From Pseudomonadota bacterium (GTDB lineage: Bacteria > Pseudomonadota > Alphaproteobacteria > Rhizobiales > Devosiaceae), in the NCBI GenBank assembly GCA_023430705.1, contig JAEYZJ010000202.1, positions 1 through 31,054 of the forward strand: a stretch of 31,054 nt of DNA. The letters run 5' to 3'. The position numbers and the translations under genes are program-made. How positions within the stretch are numbered: position 1 is the stretch's first letter; every line of letters begins with the position of its first letter. Under the pieces are notes generated by a model, which was not told where the DNA came from, searched no databases, and saw only the letters and a list, made by a program, of their open reading frames with translations. This document shows positions 21,739 through 28,634 of the stretch, piece after piece.

Positions 21739-22668
21739 TTGGCCTACGTGCACCACAGTCATGACGTTCGCTCCCGCGCCCATGAGGCGCGGGTGGGGGA
21801 CTACGTGGCTCTGCTGAAGCCGCGGGTCATGTCTCTCGTCGTGTTCACCGCCTTCGTCGGCCTGCTGCTCGCCCCCGGCGGCATCAATCCGTTCGTGGGT
21901 GCGGTGGCGATCCTCTGCATCGCCGTCGGGGCCGGCGCGTCCGGCGCCCTGAACATGTGGTACGATTCCGACATCGACGCGGTGATGAGCCGCACCGCCA
22001 ACCGCCCGATCCCGGCGGGACGCATCGATCGCGAGCACGCGCTCGGCCTCGGGCTCGTCCTGTCGACCCTTTCGGTCGGTCTTCTCGGCCTTGCCACCAA
22101 CTGGCTGGCCGCCGGGCTGCTCGCTTTCACGATCTTCTTCTACGCCGTGATCTACACGATGTGGCTGAAGCGCTCGACGCCGCAGAACATCGTTATCGGC
22201 GGTGCCGCCGGCGCCTTCCCGCCCATGGTGGGCTGGGCTGCGGTCACTGGCACGATCAGCATCGAGTCCATCGTGCTGTTCCTCATCATTTTCCTCTGGA
22301 CCCCGCCGCACTTCTGGGCGCTGGCGCTCTACAAGCAGTCCGACTACGGCGCGGCAGGCATCCCCATGCTGCCAAACGTCTCGGGTGAGCAGGCCACCAA
22401 GGTGCAGATCTTGCTCTATTCCGTGCTGCTCGTCGCCGCGACGCTCGTGCCCGGCTTCATCGGGTTCATGGGCCCGATCTACTCCGCCGTTGCGATCATC
22501 GCCGGCGCCATTTTCGTCTGGCTGGCCTGGGCGCTGTTCCGCACTTCCGAAACGGTACCGATGAAGAAGGCCGGACGGTCCCTGTTCACCTACTCGCTGA
22601 GCTACCTGGCCGCGATCTTCTGCGCCCTGCTCGTCGACCACGCCGCGAGAACGATGGGATGGTTGTGA
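21739..22668 (+). CDS. ctaB: Protoheme IX farnesyltransferase
   Basis: Converts heme b to heme O, the precursor of the heme A used by the oxidase encoded alongside. The 309-residue UbiA-fold membrane protein has the first motif LNMWYDSDIDAVMSRT (N72, D76, D80), followed by ANRPIPAG. The second loop carries FLWTPPHFWALALYKQSDY, a cyoE/ctaB hallmark. About nine hydrophobic segments follow. The start is TTG 21739; no ATG precedes the conserved LLKPRV and GTG 21748 is an alternative. Its stop TGA overlaps the next gene's ATG by one base (TGATG). Confidence 0.95.
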   Translation: MAYVHHSHDVRSRAHEARVGDYVALLKPRVMSLVVFTAFVGLLLAPGGINPFVGAVAILCIAVGAGASGALNMWYDSDIDAVMSRTANRPIPAGRIDREHALGLGLVLSTLSVGLLGLATNWLAAGLLAFTIFFYAVIYTMWLKRSTPQNIVIGGAAGAFPPMVGWAAVTGTISIESIVLFLIIFLWTPPHFWALALYKQSDYGAAGIPMLPNVSGEQATKVQILLYSVLLVAATLVPGFIGFMGPIYSAVAIIAGAIFVWLAWALFRTSETVPMKKAGRSLFTYSLSYLAAIFCALLVDHAARTMGWL

Positions 22669-22838
22669 TGGCCGATACACCCAAGAAGCCAGCGCCGCAC
22701 GAAAACGACGCGGAACTGGCCGCCCGCCGCCGCAGGCGCTCGATCGCACTGGCCCTGGCGCTCGGTGCCCTCGTGGTGATCTTTTACGTGCTGACCGTCG
22801 TCAAGATGGGTCCGGCCCTGTTCGACCGGCCCCTCTGA
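22668..22838 (+). CDS. Small membrane protein, CoxF-like
   Basis: A 56-residue protein with a charged N-terminal part (MADTPKKPAPHENDAEL then RRRRRS near residues 20-25), one membrane helix (about 26-47) and a short tail ending F-D-R-P-L. It is coupled to ctaB upstream and ctaG downstream by one-base TGATG overlaps, which strongly supports translation. The position and topology match the small CoxF proteins reported between ctaB and ctaG in rhizobial cox operons, probably assembly factors; the name rests on synteny more than on sequence. Confidence 0.7.
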   Translation: MADTPKKPAPHENDAELAARRRRRSIALALALGALVVIFYVLTVVKMGPALFDRPL

Positions 22839-23392
22839 TGGCGGACGTTTCGCTCGGCACGGAAAACCGCAACAACAGGCGTGTCGCCCTGACGCTGGTG
22901 ATCGTCGTGGCGGGCATGGTCGGTGTCGCCTATGCGGCGGTCCCGCTCTATGCCCTGTTCTGCCGGATCACGGGCCTCGATGGCACCACGCAGGTGTCCT
23001 CGGGCAACCCCAAGGGCGTCATCGACCGCGAGATGACCGTCCGCTTTGACGCCAATGTGGCGAGCGATCTGCCTTGGACGGTGACTGCGGCCAAGCCCGT
23101 GACGGACCGGATCGGCGAGACGGAAACCGTGGTCTATACCGCGACGAACCACTCCGATCGGCCGATCACCGGGCAGGCGATCTTCAACGTTACGCCCGAG
23201 ACCACCGGTATCTATTTCAACAAGATCGAATGCTTCTGCTTCACCGAGCAGACCCTGCAACCCGGCGAGACGGTCGAAATGCCGATCGTGTTCTTCGTCG
23301 ATCCCGATATCGCCGACGACAAGAACGTCGCGACGGTCGGGGAGATCACTCTGTCCTACACATTCTACGCTGTTGAGAGCGAGGGAAGCTGA
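22838..23392 (+). CDS. ctaG: Cytochrome c oxidase assembly protein CtaG (Cox11)
   Basis: Copper chaperone that inserts CuB into subunit I. The 184-residue protein has an N-terminal membrane helix (about 16-36), with the remainder in the periplasm. The copper-binding motif is NKIECFCFTEQTL (C132 and C134), together with C42 at the membrane exit (YALFCRITG). All three cysteines needed for Cox11 function are present. The start ATG overlaps the CoxF-like stop by one base. The stop TGA is two bases before the ctaE ATG, so this set of genes is tightly coupled. Confidence 0.96.
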   Translation: MADVSLGTENRNNRRVALTLVIVVAGMVGVAYAAVPLYALFCRITGLDGTTQVSSGNPKGVIDREMTVRFDANVASDLPWTVTAAKPVTDRIGETETVVYTATNHSDRPITGQAIFNVTPETTGIYFNKIECFCFTEQTLQPGETVEMPIVFFVDPDIADDKNVATVGEITLSYTFYAVESEGS

Positions 23393-23394
23393 CT

Positions 23395-24231
23395 ATGGCC
23401 GCGCACGCCAAGAACCACGACTACCACCTGGTAAGCCCGAGCCCGTGGCCGATTGTCATGTCGGTCTCGCTGTTCGTCATGGCGATCGGTGCGGTTCTCT
23501 ACCTTCATGAGATCCAGCCGCCTTGGCTGCTGCTCGCCGGCGTGGTGGGCGTCGTCTACACCATGTACGCGTGGTGGTCGGACGTCATCAAGGAAGGCAA
23601 GGCCGGCGACCACACCCCGGTGGTGCAGTTGCACATGCGCTACGGCATGATCCTGTTCATCGCTTCCGAAGTGATGTTCTTCGTGGCCTGGTTCTGGGCC
23701 TACTTCGATGCCTTCTTCAACTACGCCGCGCCCGACCAGTATGCCCGCGTCGAAGCGCTCGGCACCAGCTGGCCGCCGGTTGGCGTCGAGCTGTTCAACC
23801 CCTGGCACCTGCCGCTGTTCAACACGCTGATCCTGCTGACCTCGGGCACCGCGGTCACCTGGGCTCACCATGCGCTGCTGCACAAGGACAAGCGCGGCCT
23901 CGTCTGGGGCCTTGCCATCACGATCGCGCTGGGCGTGCTGTTCACGTTCGTGCAGGCGGTGGAATACTCGGAAGCGGCCTTCTCGTTCGACGGCAACATC
24001 TATGGCGCCAGCTTCTTCATGGCGACCGGCTTCCACGGCTTCCACGTGCTCGTCGGCACGATCTTCCTGATCGTGTGCCTGGTCCGCGCCATGCGCGACT
24101 CGTTCACGCCGCAGCACCACCTCGGCTTCGAGTTCGCCGCCTGGTACTGGCACTTCGTCGACGTGGTCTGGCTGTTCCTGTTTGCCTCGATCTATGTCTG
24201 GGGCAGCTGGGGCGTTCAGCTCAGCCACTGA
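23395..24231 (+). CDS. ctaE: Cytochrome c oxidase subunit III
   Basis: Subunit III of the aa3 oxidase, which stabilises the complex during proton pumping. The 278-residue protein has seven hydrophobic segments. Conserved landmarks include the N-terminal HDYHLVSPSPWPI, the helix FIASEVMFFVAWFWAYF, the GTAVTWAHHALL segment, and ending motifs FHGFHVLVGTIFLIVCL and AAWYWHFVDVVWLFLFASIYVWG. This is the normal length for the rhizobial subunit. Start ATG 23395. No DUF983 gene follows before surf1, although one often sits there in related operons. Confidence 0.97.
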   Translation: MAAHAKNHDYHLVSPSPWPIVMSVSLFVMAIGAVLYLHEIQPPWLLLAGVVGVVYTMYAWWSDVIKEGKAGDHTPVVQLHMRYGMILFIASEVMFFVAWFWAYFDAFFNYAAPDQYARVEALGTSWPPVGVELFNPWHLPLFNTLILLTSGTAVTWAHHALLHKDKRGLVWGLAITIALGVLFTFVQAVEYSEAAFSFDGNIYGASFFMATGFHGFHVLVGTIFLIVCLVRAMRDSFTPQHHLGFEFAAWYWHFVDVVWLFLFASIYVWGSWGVQLSH

Positions 24232-24256
24232 GTGGCCGAGCGACAGGTCTTGCGAG

Positions 24257-24278
24257 GGGCGCGGCACTGGCTGCGCCC
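24257..24278 (+). terminator. Hairpin after ctaE
   Basis: GGGCGC (24257-24262) pairs with GCGCCC (24273-24278) across a 10-base loop, 25 bp after the ctaE stop. Only TT follows, so termination would be partial at best. Confidence 0.3.
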
Positions 24279-24402
24279 TTCGTGCTTACGGGGCCCGCGT
24301 GGCCTGAATGATCGTTGCTATCCCGACGGACGTGCTAGAACCGCTCCATGACCAAGACTGTGACTGAACGAGTGCAATCTGCCCGGCCCGAAGGCCTCCT
24401 CC

Positions 24403-25176
24403 ATGGCTGAATCGCGCGGGGACGCCGCTCGTCGCCGCGGCTGGTTCTGGGGCTTCGTCGTCTTGATGCTGGCGCTCATGGCGCTGTTTGTCGCGCTTGG
24501 CACCTGGCAGCTCGACCGCCTTGGCGACAAGGAACGGCTCATCGTCGACATCGCCGCCCGCATGGATCTGCCTCCCGCTGAGCTTCCGCCTGCCGAAGAG
24601 TGGGGCACGCTCGATGCCTCGTCATGGAACTACCGGCCCGTGCAGCTGGCGGGCACGTGGTTGCCTGACCGGACGGTTCTCGTCTTCACCAGCCTCGCAG
24701 ACCAGCGCGGACAGTATGGAGGTCCGGGCTACTGGGTGGTGACCCCGCTGCAGCTGGCGGCTGGGGGCACCGTGTTCGTCAATCGCGGCTTCGTCCCGCA
24801 GGATTCGGCCGCTCCGTTCGCGCAGGGCGGGCCGCTGGACCCTGGTCTTGTCAGCCTGAACGGTATCGCGCGTCTATCCGAGGAAGTCGGCAGCTTCACC
24901 CCGCAGCCGGATTCCGCCCGGCACATTGACTATGTCCGCAACGTGGCCCGGCTGGCAAAGCTCGTCGGCCCCGTTCCCGAGCCCGTCGCGCCGGTCTATG
25001 TCGATCTGCCGGCGCTCGGGGCAGGGGCCTTGCCACAGGGTGGCGAGACCGTGGTGAGCTTCCCCAACAACCACCTGGGCTACGCCATCACCTGGTACGG
25101 TTTTGCCCTGCTCGTGCCCCTCTTGCTGTTCTTCTGGATCCGCCGGCAGGCGCAGGAGCGGTCCCCGGGACCATGA
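24403..25176 (+). CDS. surf1: SURF1 family cytochrome oxidase assembly protein
   Basis: Assembly factor that helps place heme a in subunit I. The 257-residue protein has the two-helix layout of the family: an N-terminal helix (about 14-34, with L-G-T-W-Q-L-D-R-L following) and a C-terminal helix (about 226-246), with the domain between in the periplasm. Signature segments are LGTWQLDRLGDKERLI, YRPVQLAGTWLPD, WVVTPLQLAAGGTVFVNRGFVP, and NHLGYAITWYGFALL. ATG 24403 is the start; the 171-bp gap from ctaE contains no gene I can recognise. It is followed by a strong inverted repeat. Confidence 0.92.
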   Translation: MAESRGDAARRRGWFWGFVVLMLALMALFVALGTWQLDRLGDKERLIVDIAARMDLPPAELPPAEEWGTLDASSWNYRPVQLAGTWLPDRTVLVFTSLADQRGQYGGPGYWVVTPLQLAAGGTVFVNRGFVPQDSAAPFAQGGPLDPGLVSLNGIARLSEEVGSFTPQPDSARHIDYVRNVARLAKLVGPVPEPVAPVYVDLPALGAGALPQGGETVVSFPNNHLGYAITWYGFALLVPLLLFFWIRRQAQERSPGP

Positions 25177-25179
25177 AAC

Positions 25180-25217
25180 TTGCGGCGCAGCCCCAGTTTC
25201 AATAGGGTGCGCCGCAA
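25180..25217 (+). repeat. Perfect inverted repeat between surf1 and thrC
   Basis: TTGCGGCGCA (25180-25189) is matched exactly by TGCGCCGCAA (25208-25217), and three more pairs (CCC/GGG) can form inside past a one-base bulge. It starts three bases after the surf1 stop and ends 57 bp before thrC. No T-tract follows. It may be an mRNA 3'-end hairpin for the cox operon, or an attenuator or operator for thrC. Confidence 0.6.
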
Positions 25218-25274
25218 CCCGATCAACCGCGTGCGCTCACCGGGGCACGCGCCAGAACAAGCGCTTTCCTCTAC

Positions 25275-26681
25275 ATGCAGTTTGTCTCCACGCGCGGCGG
25301 GGCGGCCGTGCCCGGCTTTTCAGACGCAGTCCTGTCGGGCCTCGCCACCGACGGCGGGCTCTACGTGCCCGAGCGCTGGCCGGTCCTGAGCCACGCCGAA
25401 ATCGCCGCCTTCGCCAACCGGCCCTATGCCGAGGTCGCATTCGCCATCATCTCGCGCTTTGTCGAGGGTGAGATTCCGGACGCCGACCTCAGGCGCATCA
25501 TCGACGAGTCCTACGCGACCTTCCGCCATCCTTCGGTGGCGCCGTTGGTCGAGATCGAGCCGGGCCATTTCGTCCTCGAGCTCTTCCATGGCCCCACGCT
25601 CGCCTTCAAGGACGTGGCCATGCAGTTCCTCGCGCGGGTGATGGACCATGTCCTGGCGCGTCGTGGCGCGCGTGCCACCATAGTCGGCGCCACCTCCGGC
25701 GATACCGGCTCGGCCGCCATCGAGGCCTTCCGCGGTCGCGACACCACCGACGTCTTCATCCTCCATCCCGAGGGACGGACGTCTGAAGTGCAGCGCCGGC
25801 AGATGACCACGGTGCTCGACGCGAACGTCCACAACATTGCGTTGCGCGGCAACTTCGACGACTGCCAGGACATCGTGAAGGGGCTGTTCAACAACGCCCG
25901 TTTCCGCGACGCAGTCAGCCTCTCGGGCGTCAACTCTATCAACTGGGGCCGGATCGTCGCCCAGATCGTCTACTATTTCACTTCGGCCGTCGCGCTTGGC
26001 GCGCCGCACCGAGAGGTGGTGTTCACCGTCCCGACCGGCAATTTCGGCGACGTCTTCGCCGGCTACTGTGCTCGCCGCATGGGCCTGCCGGTGCGTACGC
26101 TGGCGATCGCCACCAACTCCAACGACATTCTCGCCCGCACCCTCGAAACCGGCCGCTACGAAGTGACCGGCGTCATGCCGACCATCAGTCCGTCCATGGA
26201 CATCCAGGTCAGCTCCAACTTCGAGCGCCTGCTGTACGAGGCCACGGGTCGCGACGCCGCTGCGGTGACGACCATGATGGCCGGCCTCCGGCAGTCGGGA
26301 GGGTTCTCCATCCCGCAGGGCGCCCTGGACGCGATCCGCAGCCAGTTCACCGCCGGCCGCACCAGCGAGGCGGAGACCTCGGCAACCATCCGCGAGGTCT
26401 ACGCGCGCTCTGGTTACCTGCTCGACCCGCATACAGCGGTCGCCGTACACGTCGCGCGCCGCCTCGTCGGTGGCGATGCACCGGTTATCACGCTCTCCAC
26501 CGCGCACCCGGCCAAGTTTCCCGGTCCGGTCCTCGCGGCAGCCGGCATTGAACCGGCCCTCCCGGCGTGGTTGTCTGACCTTTACCAGCGGGAAGAACGC
26601 TTTACGGTTCTGGACGACGACCAGGGGGCCGTCGAACAGTTCATATCGGCGCGCACACGCGTGCTGGAGGAGAACAAGTGA
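25275..26681 (+). CDS. thrC: Threonine synthase
   Basis: PLP enzyme that converts O-phospho-L-homoserine to threonine. The 468-residue length matches the fungal/gram-negative long form. It begins MQFVSTRGGA with the typical SDAVLSGLATDGGLYVPE. PLP lysine K112 lies in FHGPTLAFKDVAMQF, the GATSGDTGSAAIEAF loop binds the phosphate of PLP, and VPTGNFGDVFAGYCARRMGLP is the second conserved region. ATG 25275 has no evident ribosome-binding site. Its TGA stop overlaps the GTG start of the M16 peptidase gene (GTGA), which suggests coupled translation. The thrC-M16 order is common in rhizobia-like bacteria. Confidence 0.96.
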   Translation: MQFVSTRGGAAVPGFSDAVLSGLATDGGLYVPERWPVLSHAEIAAFANRPYAEVAFAIISRFVEGEIPDADLRRIIDESYATFRHPSVAPLVEIEPGHFVLELFHGPTLAFKDVAMQFLARVMDHVLARRGARATIVGATSGDTGSAAIEAFRGRDTTDVFILHPEGRTSEVQRRQMTTVLDANVHNIALRGNFDDCQDIVKGLFNNARFRDAVSLSGVNSINWGRIVAQIVYYFTSAVALGAPHREVVFTVPTGNFGDVFAGYCARRMGLPVRTLAIATNSNDILARTLETGRYEVTGVMPTISPSMDIQVSSNFERLLYEATGRDAAAVTTMMAGLRQSGGFSIPQGALDAIRSQFTAGRTSEAETSATIREVYARSGYLLDPHTAVAVHVARRLVGGDAPVITLSTAHPAKFPGPVLAAAGIEPALPAWLSDLYQREERFTVLDDDQGAVEQFISARTRVLEENK

Positions 26682-27940
26682 CTGTCCGGAGTACGACGCT
26701 TCCCAACGGCATGACCGTTCTCACCGACGACATGCCGCATCTCGAGAGCGCGTCCCTGGGCATCTGGGTCAAGGCCGGCTCCCGCAGTGAAACCGAAGCC
26801 GAGCACGGCATCTCGCACATGCTGGAGCATATGGCGTTCAAGGGCACCAAGACCCGCGACGCACTGCAGATCGCTTCCACTATCGAGAATGTTGGCGGCG
26901 ACCTCAACGCAGCGACCTCGGTGGAGCACACCGGCTACTTTGCTCGCGTGCTCAAGGAAGACGTGGCGCTCGCCGGCGACCTCCTCTCGGACATCCTCCA
27001 GAACTCCCTGTTCGAGCAGCACGAACTGGACCGTGAGCAGCAGGTGATCGTCCAGGAGATCGGTGCCGCTCGCGATAATCCCGACGACCATGTCTTCGAC
27101 CTGTTCCAGCAGGCGGCTTTCCCCGACCAGGCCATCGGCCGCACCATTCTGGGAACTGTTGAGTCCGTGAACAGCTTCGGGCCGGATTCGATCCGGGCCT
27201 ACATGGATCGCAACTATGTCGGCGACCAGATGGTGCTGTGCGCCGCGGGCAACGTCGATCATGACGCCCTCGTCGACATCGCCCACAACCGCTTCCATGA
27301 TCTCAAGTCCACCGGGGCCCCGGCGCCTGAAAAGGCCGCTTACGTCGGCGGTGAGCAGCGGCTGGTCTCGGATCACGAGCAGGCCCATATCGTGCTCGGC
27401 ATGGAGGGCAGGGCCTACAACTCCGACGGGTTCTACGCCGTCCAGATCCTCGCCTCGATCCTCGGCGGCGGCATGAGTTCGCGCCTGTTCCAGGAAGTGC
27501 GGGAAAAGCGCGGCCTGTGCTATTCGGTCTATGCGTTCCATTGGGCCTTCGCCGACTCGGGCATATTCGGGGTTGCGGCATCGACCGGCGAGGAAGAGGT
27601 GAAGGAGCTGCTGCCCGTGGTGCTCGACGAGTTGCGCAAGGCCTCCGAGACCATCACCGACGAGGAAGTCTTCCGCGTCCGCAACCAGATTCGCGCCGGC
27701 CTCCTGATGTCGCTGGAAAGCCCGTCTTCCCGCGCCGGCCAGCTCGCGCGCCAGCAGATCCTCTGGGGCCGGCCCATCCCCCTGCAGGAGACTGTCGAGC
27801 GGATCAACCGCATCACCGCCGATCGCGTCAAGCAGATTGCCCACCAGATATTCGAGGCCGGCACTGTGTCGCTCGCCGGCATCGGCCCGGTGGCGAAGCT
27901 CCCCGACTATCGCGACATTGCGGCCCAGCTGAAGACCTGA
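26678..27940 (+). CDS. M16 family zinc peptidase (processing-peptidase-like)
   Basis: A 420-residue pitrilysin/insulinase-superfamily metalloprotease related to the beta subunit of the mitochondrial processing peptidase. The inverted zinc motif HxxEH is intact as H47-M-L-E50-H51 (GISHMLEHMAFKGT), and the third zinc ligand lies in QQVIVQEIGAARDNP (about residue 127). The C-terminal M16_C domain shows the GGGMSSRLFQEVREKRGLCYSV hinge. No signal peptide is visible, so it is predicted to be cytosolic. The start is GTG 26678, overlapping the thrC stop by four bases. Its substrates in bacteria are unknown. Confidence 0.93.
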   Translation: MTVRSTTLPNGMTVLTDDMPHLESASLGIWVKAGSRSETEAEHGISHMLEHMAFKGTKTRDALQIASTIENVGGDLNAATSVEHTGYFARVLKEDVALAGDLLSDILQNSLFEQHELDREQQVIVQEIGAARDNPDDHVFDLFQQAAFPDQAIGRTILGTVESVNSFGPDSIRAYMDRNYVGDQMVLCAAGNVDHDALVDIAHNRFHDLKSTGAPAPEKAAYVGGEQRLVSDHEQAHIVLGMEGRAYNSDGFYAVQILASILGGGMSSRLFQEVREKRGLCYSVYAFHWAFADSGIFGVAASTGEEEVKELLPVVLDELRKASETITDEEVFRVRNQIRAGLLMSLESPSSRAGQLARQQILWGRPIPLQETVERINRITADRVKQIAHQIFEAGTVSLAGIGPVAKLPDYRDIAAQLKT

Positions 27941-27957
27941 GCCATGGCGGCGGCGTC

Positions 27958-28560
27958 ATGATGCTCACCTGGTTCGGCCGCGAGGATACCCCCATACTGA
28001 TGGGTGAGCGCGTATTGCTGCGCGCGCCCCGCAGCTCCGACTACACCGCCTGGCGCGACCTTCGCCGCGCCAGCCGCGATTTCCTGAAGCCCTACGAGCC
28101 GCGCTGGACCGAAGTGGACCTCAGCCAGCGCGTCTATGCCGCCCGGCTGAAGCGCGGGCGCGAGGAAGCGCGTGTCGGCACCGACTACTCGTTCTTCATC
28201 TTCACGCGCAGCGAAGGCCAGCTCGTCGGCGGCATCACGCTCTCCAACGTCCGGCGTCGCGCCGCCCAGTTCGTCAACCTCGGCTACTGGATGGGCCACA
28301 CCTTCTCCGGCCAGGGCTACATGACCGAGGCCGTAGGCTGCATCGTGCCCTACTGCTTTGAAACGCTGGGGCTGCATCGCATCCACGCGGCCTTCCTGCC
28401 GGACAACCGGGCGAGCCGGCGCGTCCTTGAAAAAAACGGATTTCGCGAAGAGGGCTACGCCGAGCATTACCTCCAGATCGACGGCAAGTGGGCCGACCAC
28501 GTGCTGTTCGGCCTGACCCGCGAGCGTTACGACGAGACCATCAGGCATGGCCGGTCGTGA
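27958..28560 (+). CDS. GNAT family N-acetyltransferase (RimJ/RimL-like)
   Basis: A 200-residue acetyl-CoA-dependent acetyltransferase of the RimJ/RimL type, whose members modify N-termini of ribosomal proteins. Features are the family opening GERVLLRAPRSSDYTAWRDLR, the coenzyme A pyrophosphate loop in FSGQGYMTEA (about 119-128), and the C-terminal LHRIHAAFLPDNRASRRVLEKNGF followed by GYAEHYLQIDGKWADHVLFGL. Two adjacent ATG codons (27958, 27961) are possible starts; a nearby ATG at 27944 is in another frame. It lies 17 bp after the peptidase stop, in the same direction. The actual acceptor may be different. Confidence 0.87.
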   Translation: MMLTWFGREDTPILMGERVLLRAPRSSDYTAWRDLRRASRDFLKPYEPRWTEVDLSQRVYAARLKRGREEARVGTDYSFFIFTRSEGQLVGGITLSNVRRRAAQFVNLGYWMGHTFSGQGYMTEAVGCIVPYCFETLGLHRIHAAFLPDNRASRRVLEKNGFREEGYAEHYLQIDGKWADHVLFGLTRERYDETIRHGRS

Positions 28561-28574
28561 ACGCTTGTTTGATA

Positions 28575-28601
28575 GGGGAAACCCCGATACCTAGGTTTCC
28601 C
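28575..28601 (+). promoter_or_regulatory. Alternative hairpins upstream of the GGDEF-EAL gene
   Basis: GGGG-AAA-CCCC (28575-28585) is a short hairpin. The same bases GGGAAACC (28576-28583) also pair perfectly with GGTTTCCC (28594-28601) across 10 bases. The two structures exclude each other. They sit 33-60 bp before the start codon, in the 74-bp gap after the acetyltransferase gene. Confidence 0.4.
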
Positions 28602-28634
28602 AACCATGACTGTGGCAGGGCAAGTTTTCAGCTG

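Noticed and set aside
19036..22749. A 1237-codon open frame on the minus strand opposite the cox operon
   Set aside because: It is antisense to ctaC, ctaD and ctaB, which have all catalytic motifs. Its translation is low-complexity and rich in Arg, His, Glu and Gly, as expected of a shadow frame in GC-rich DNA.
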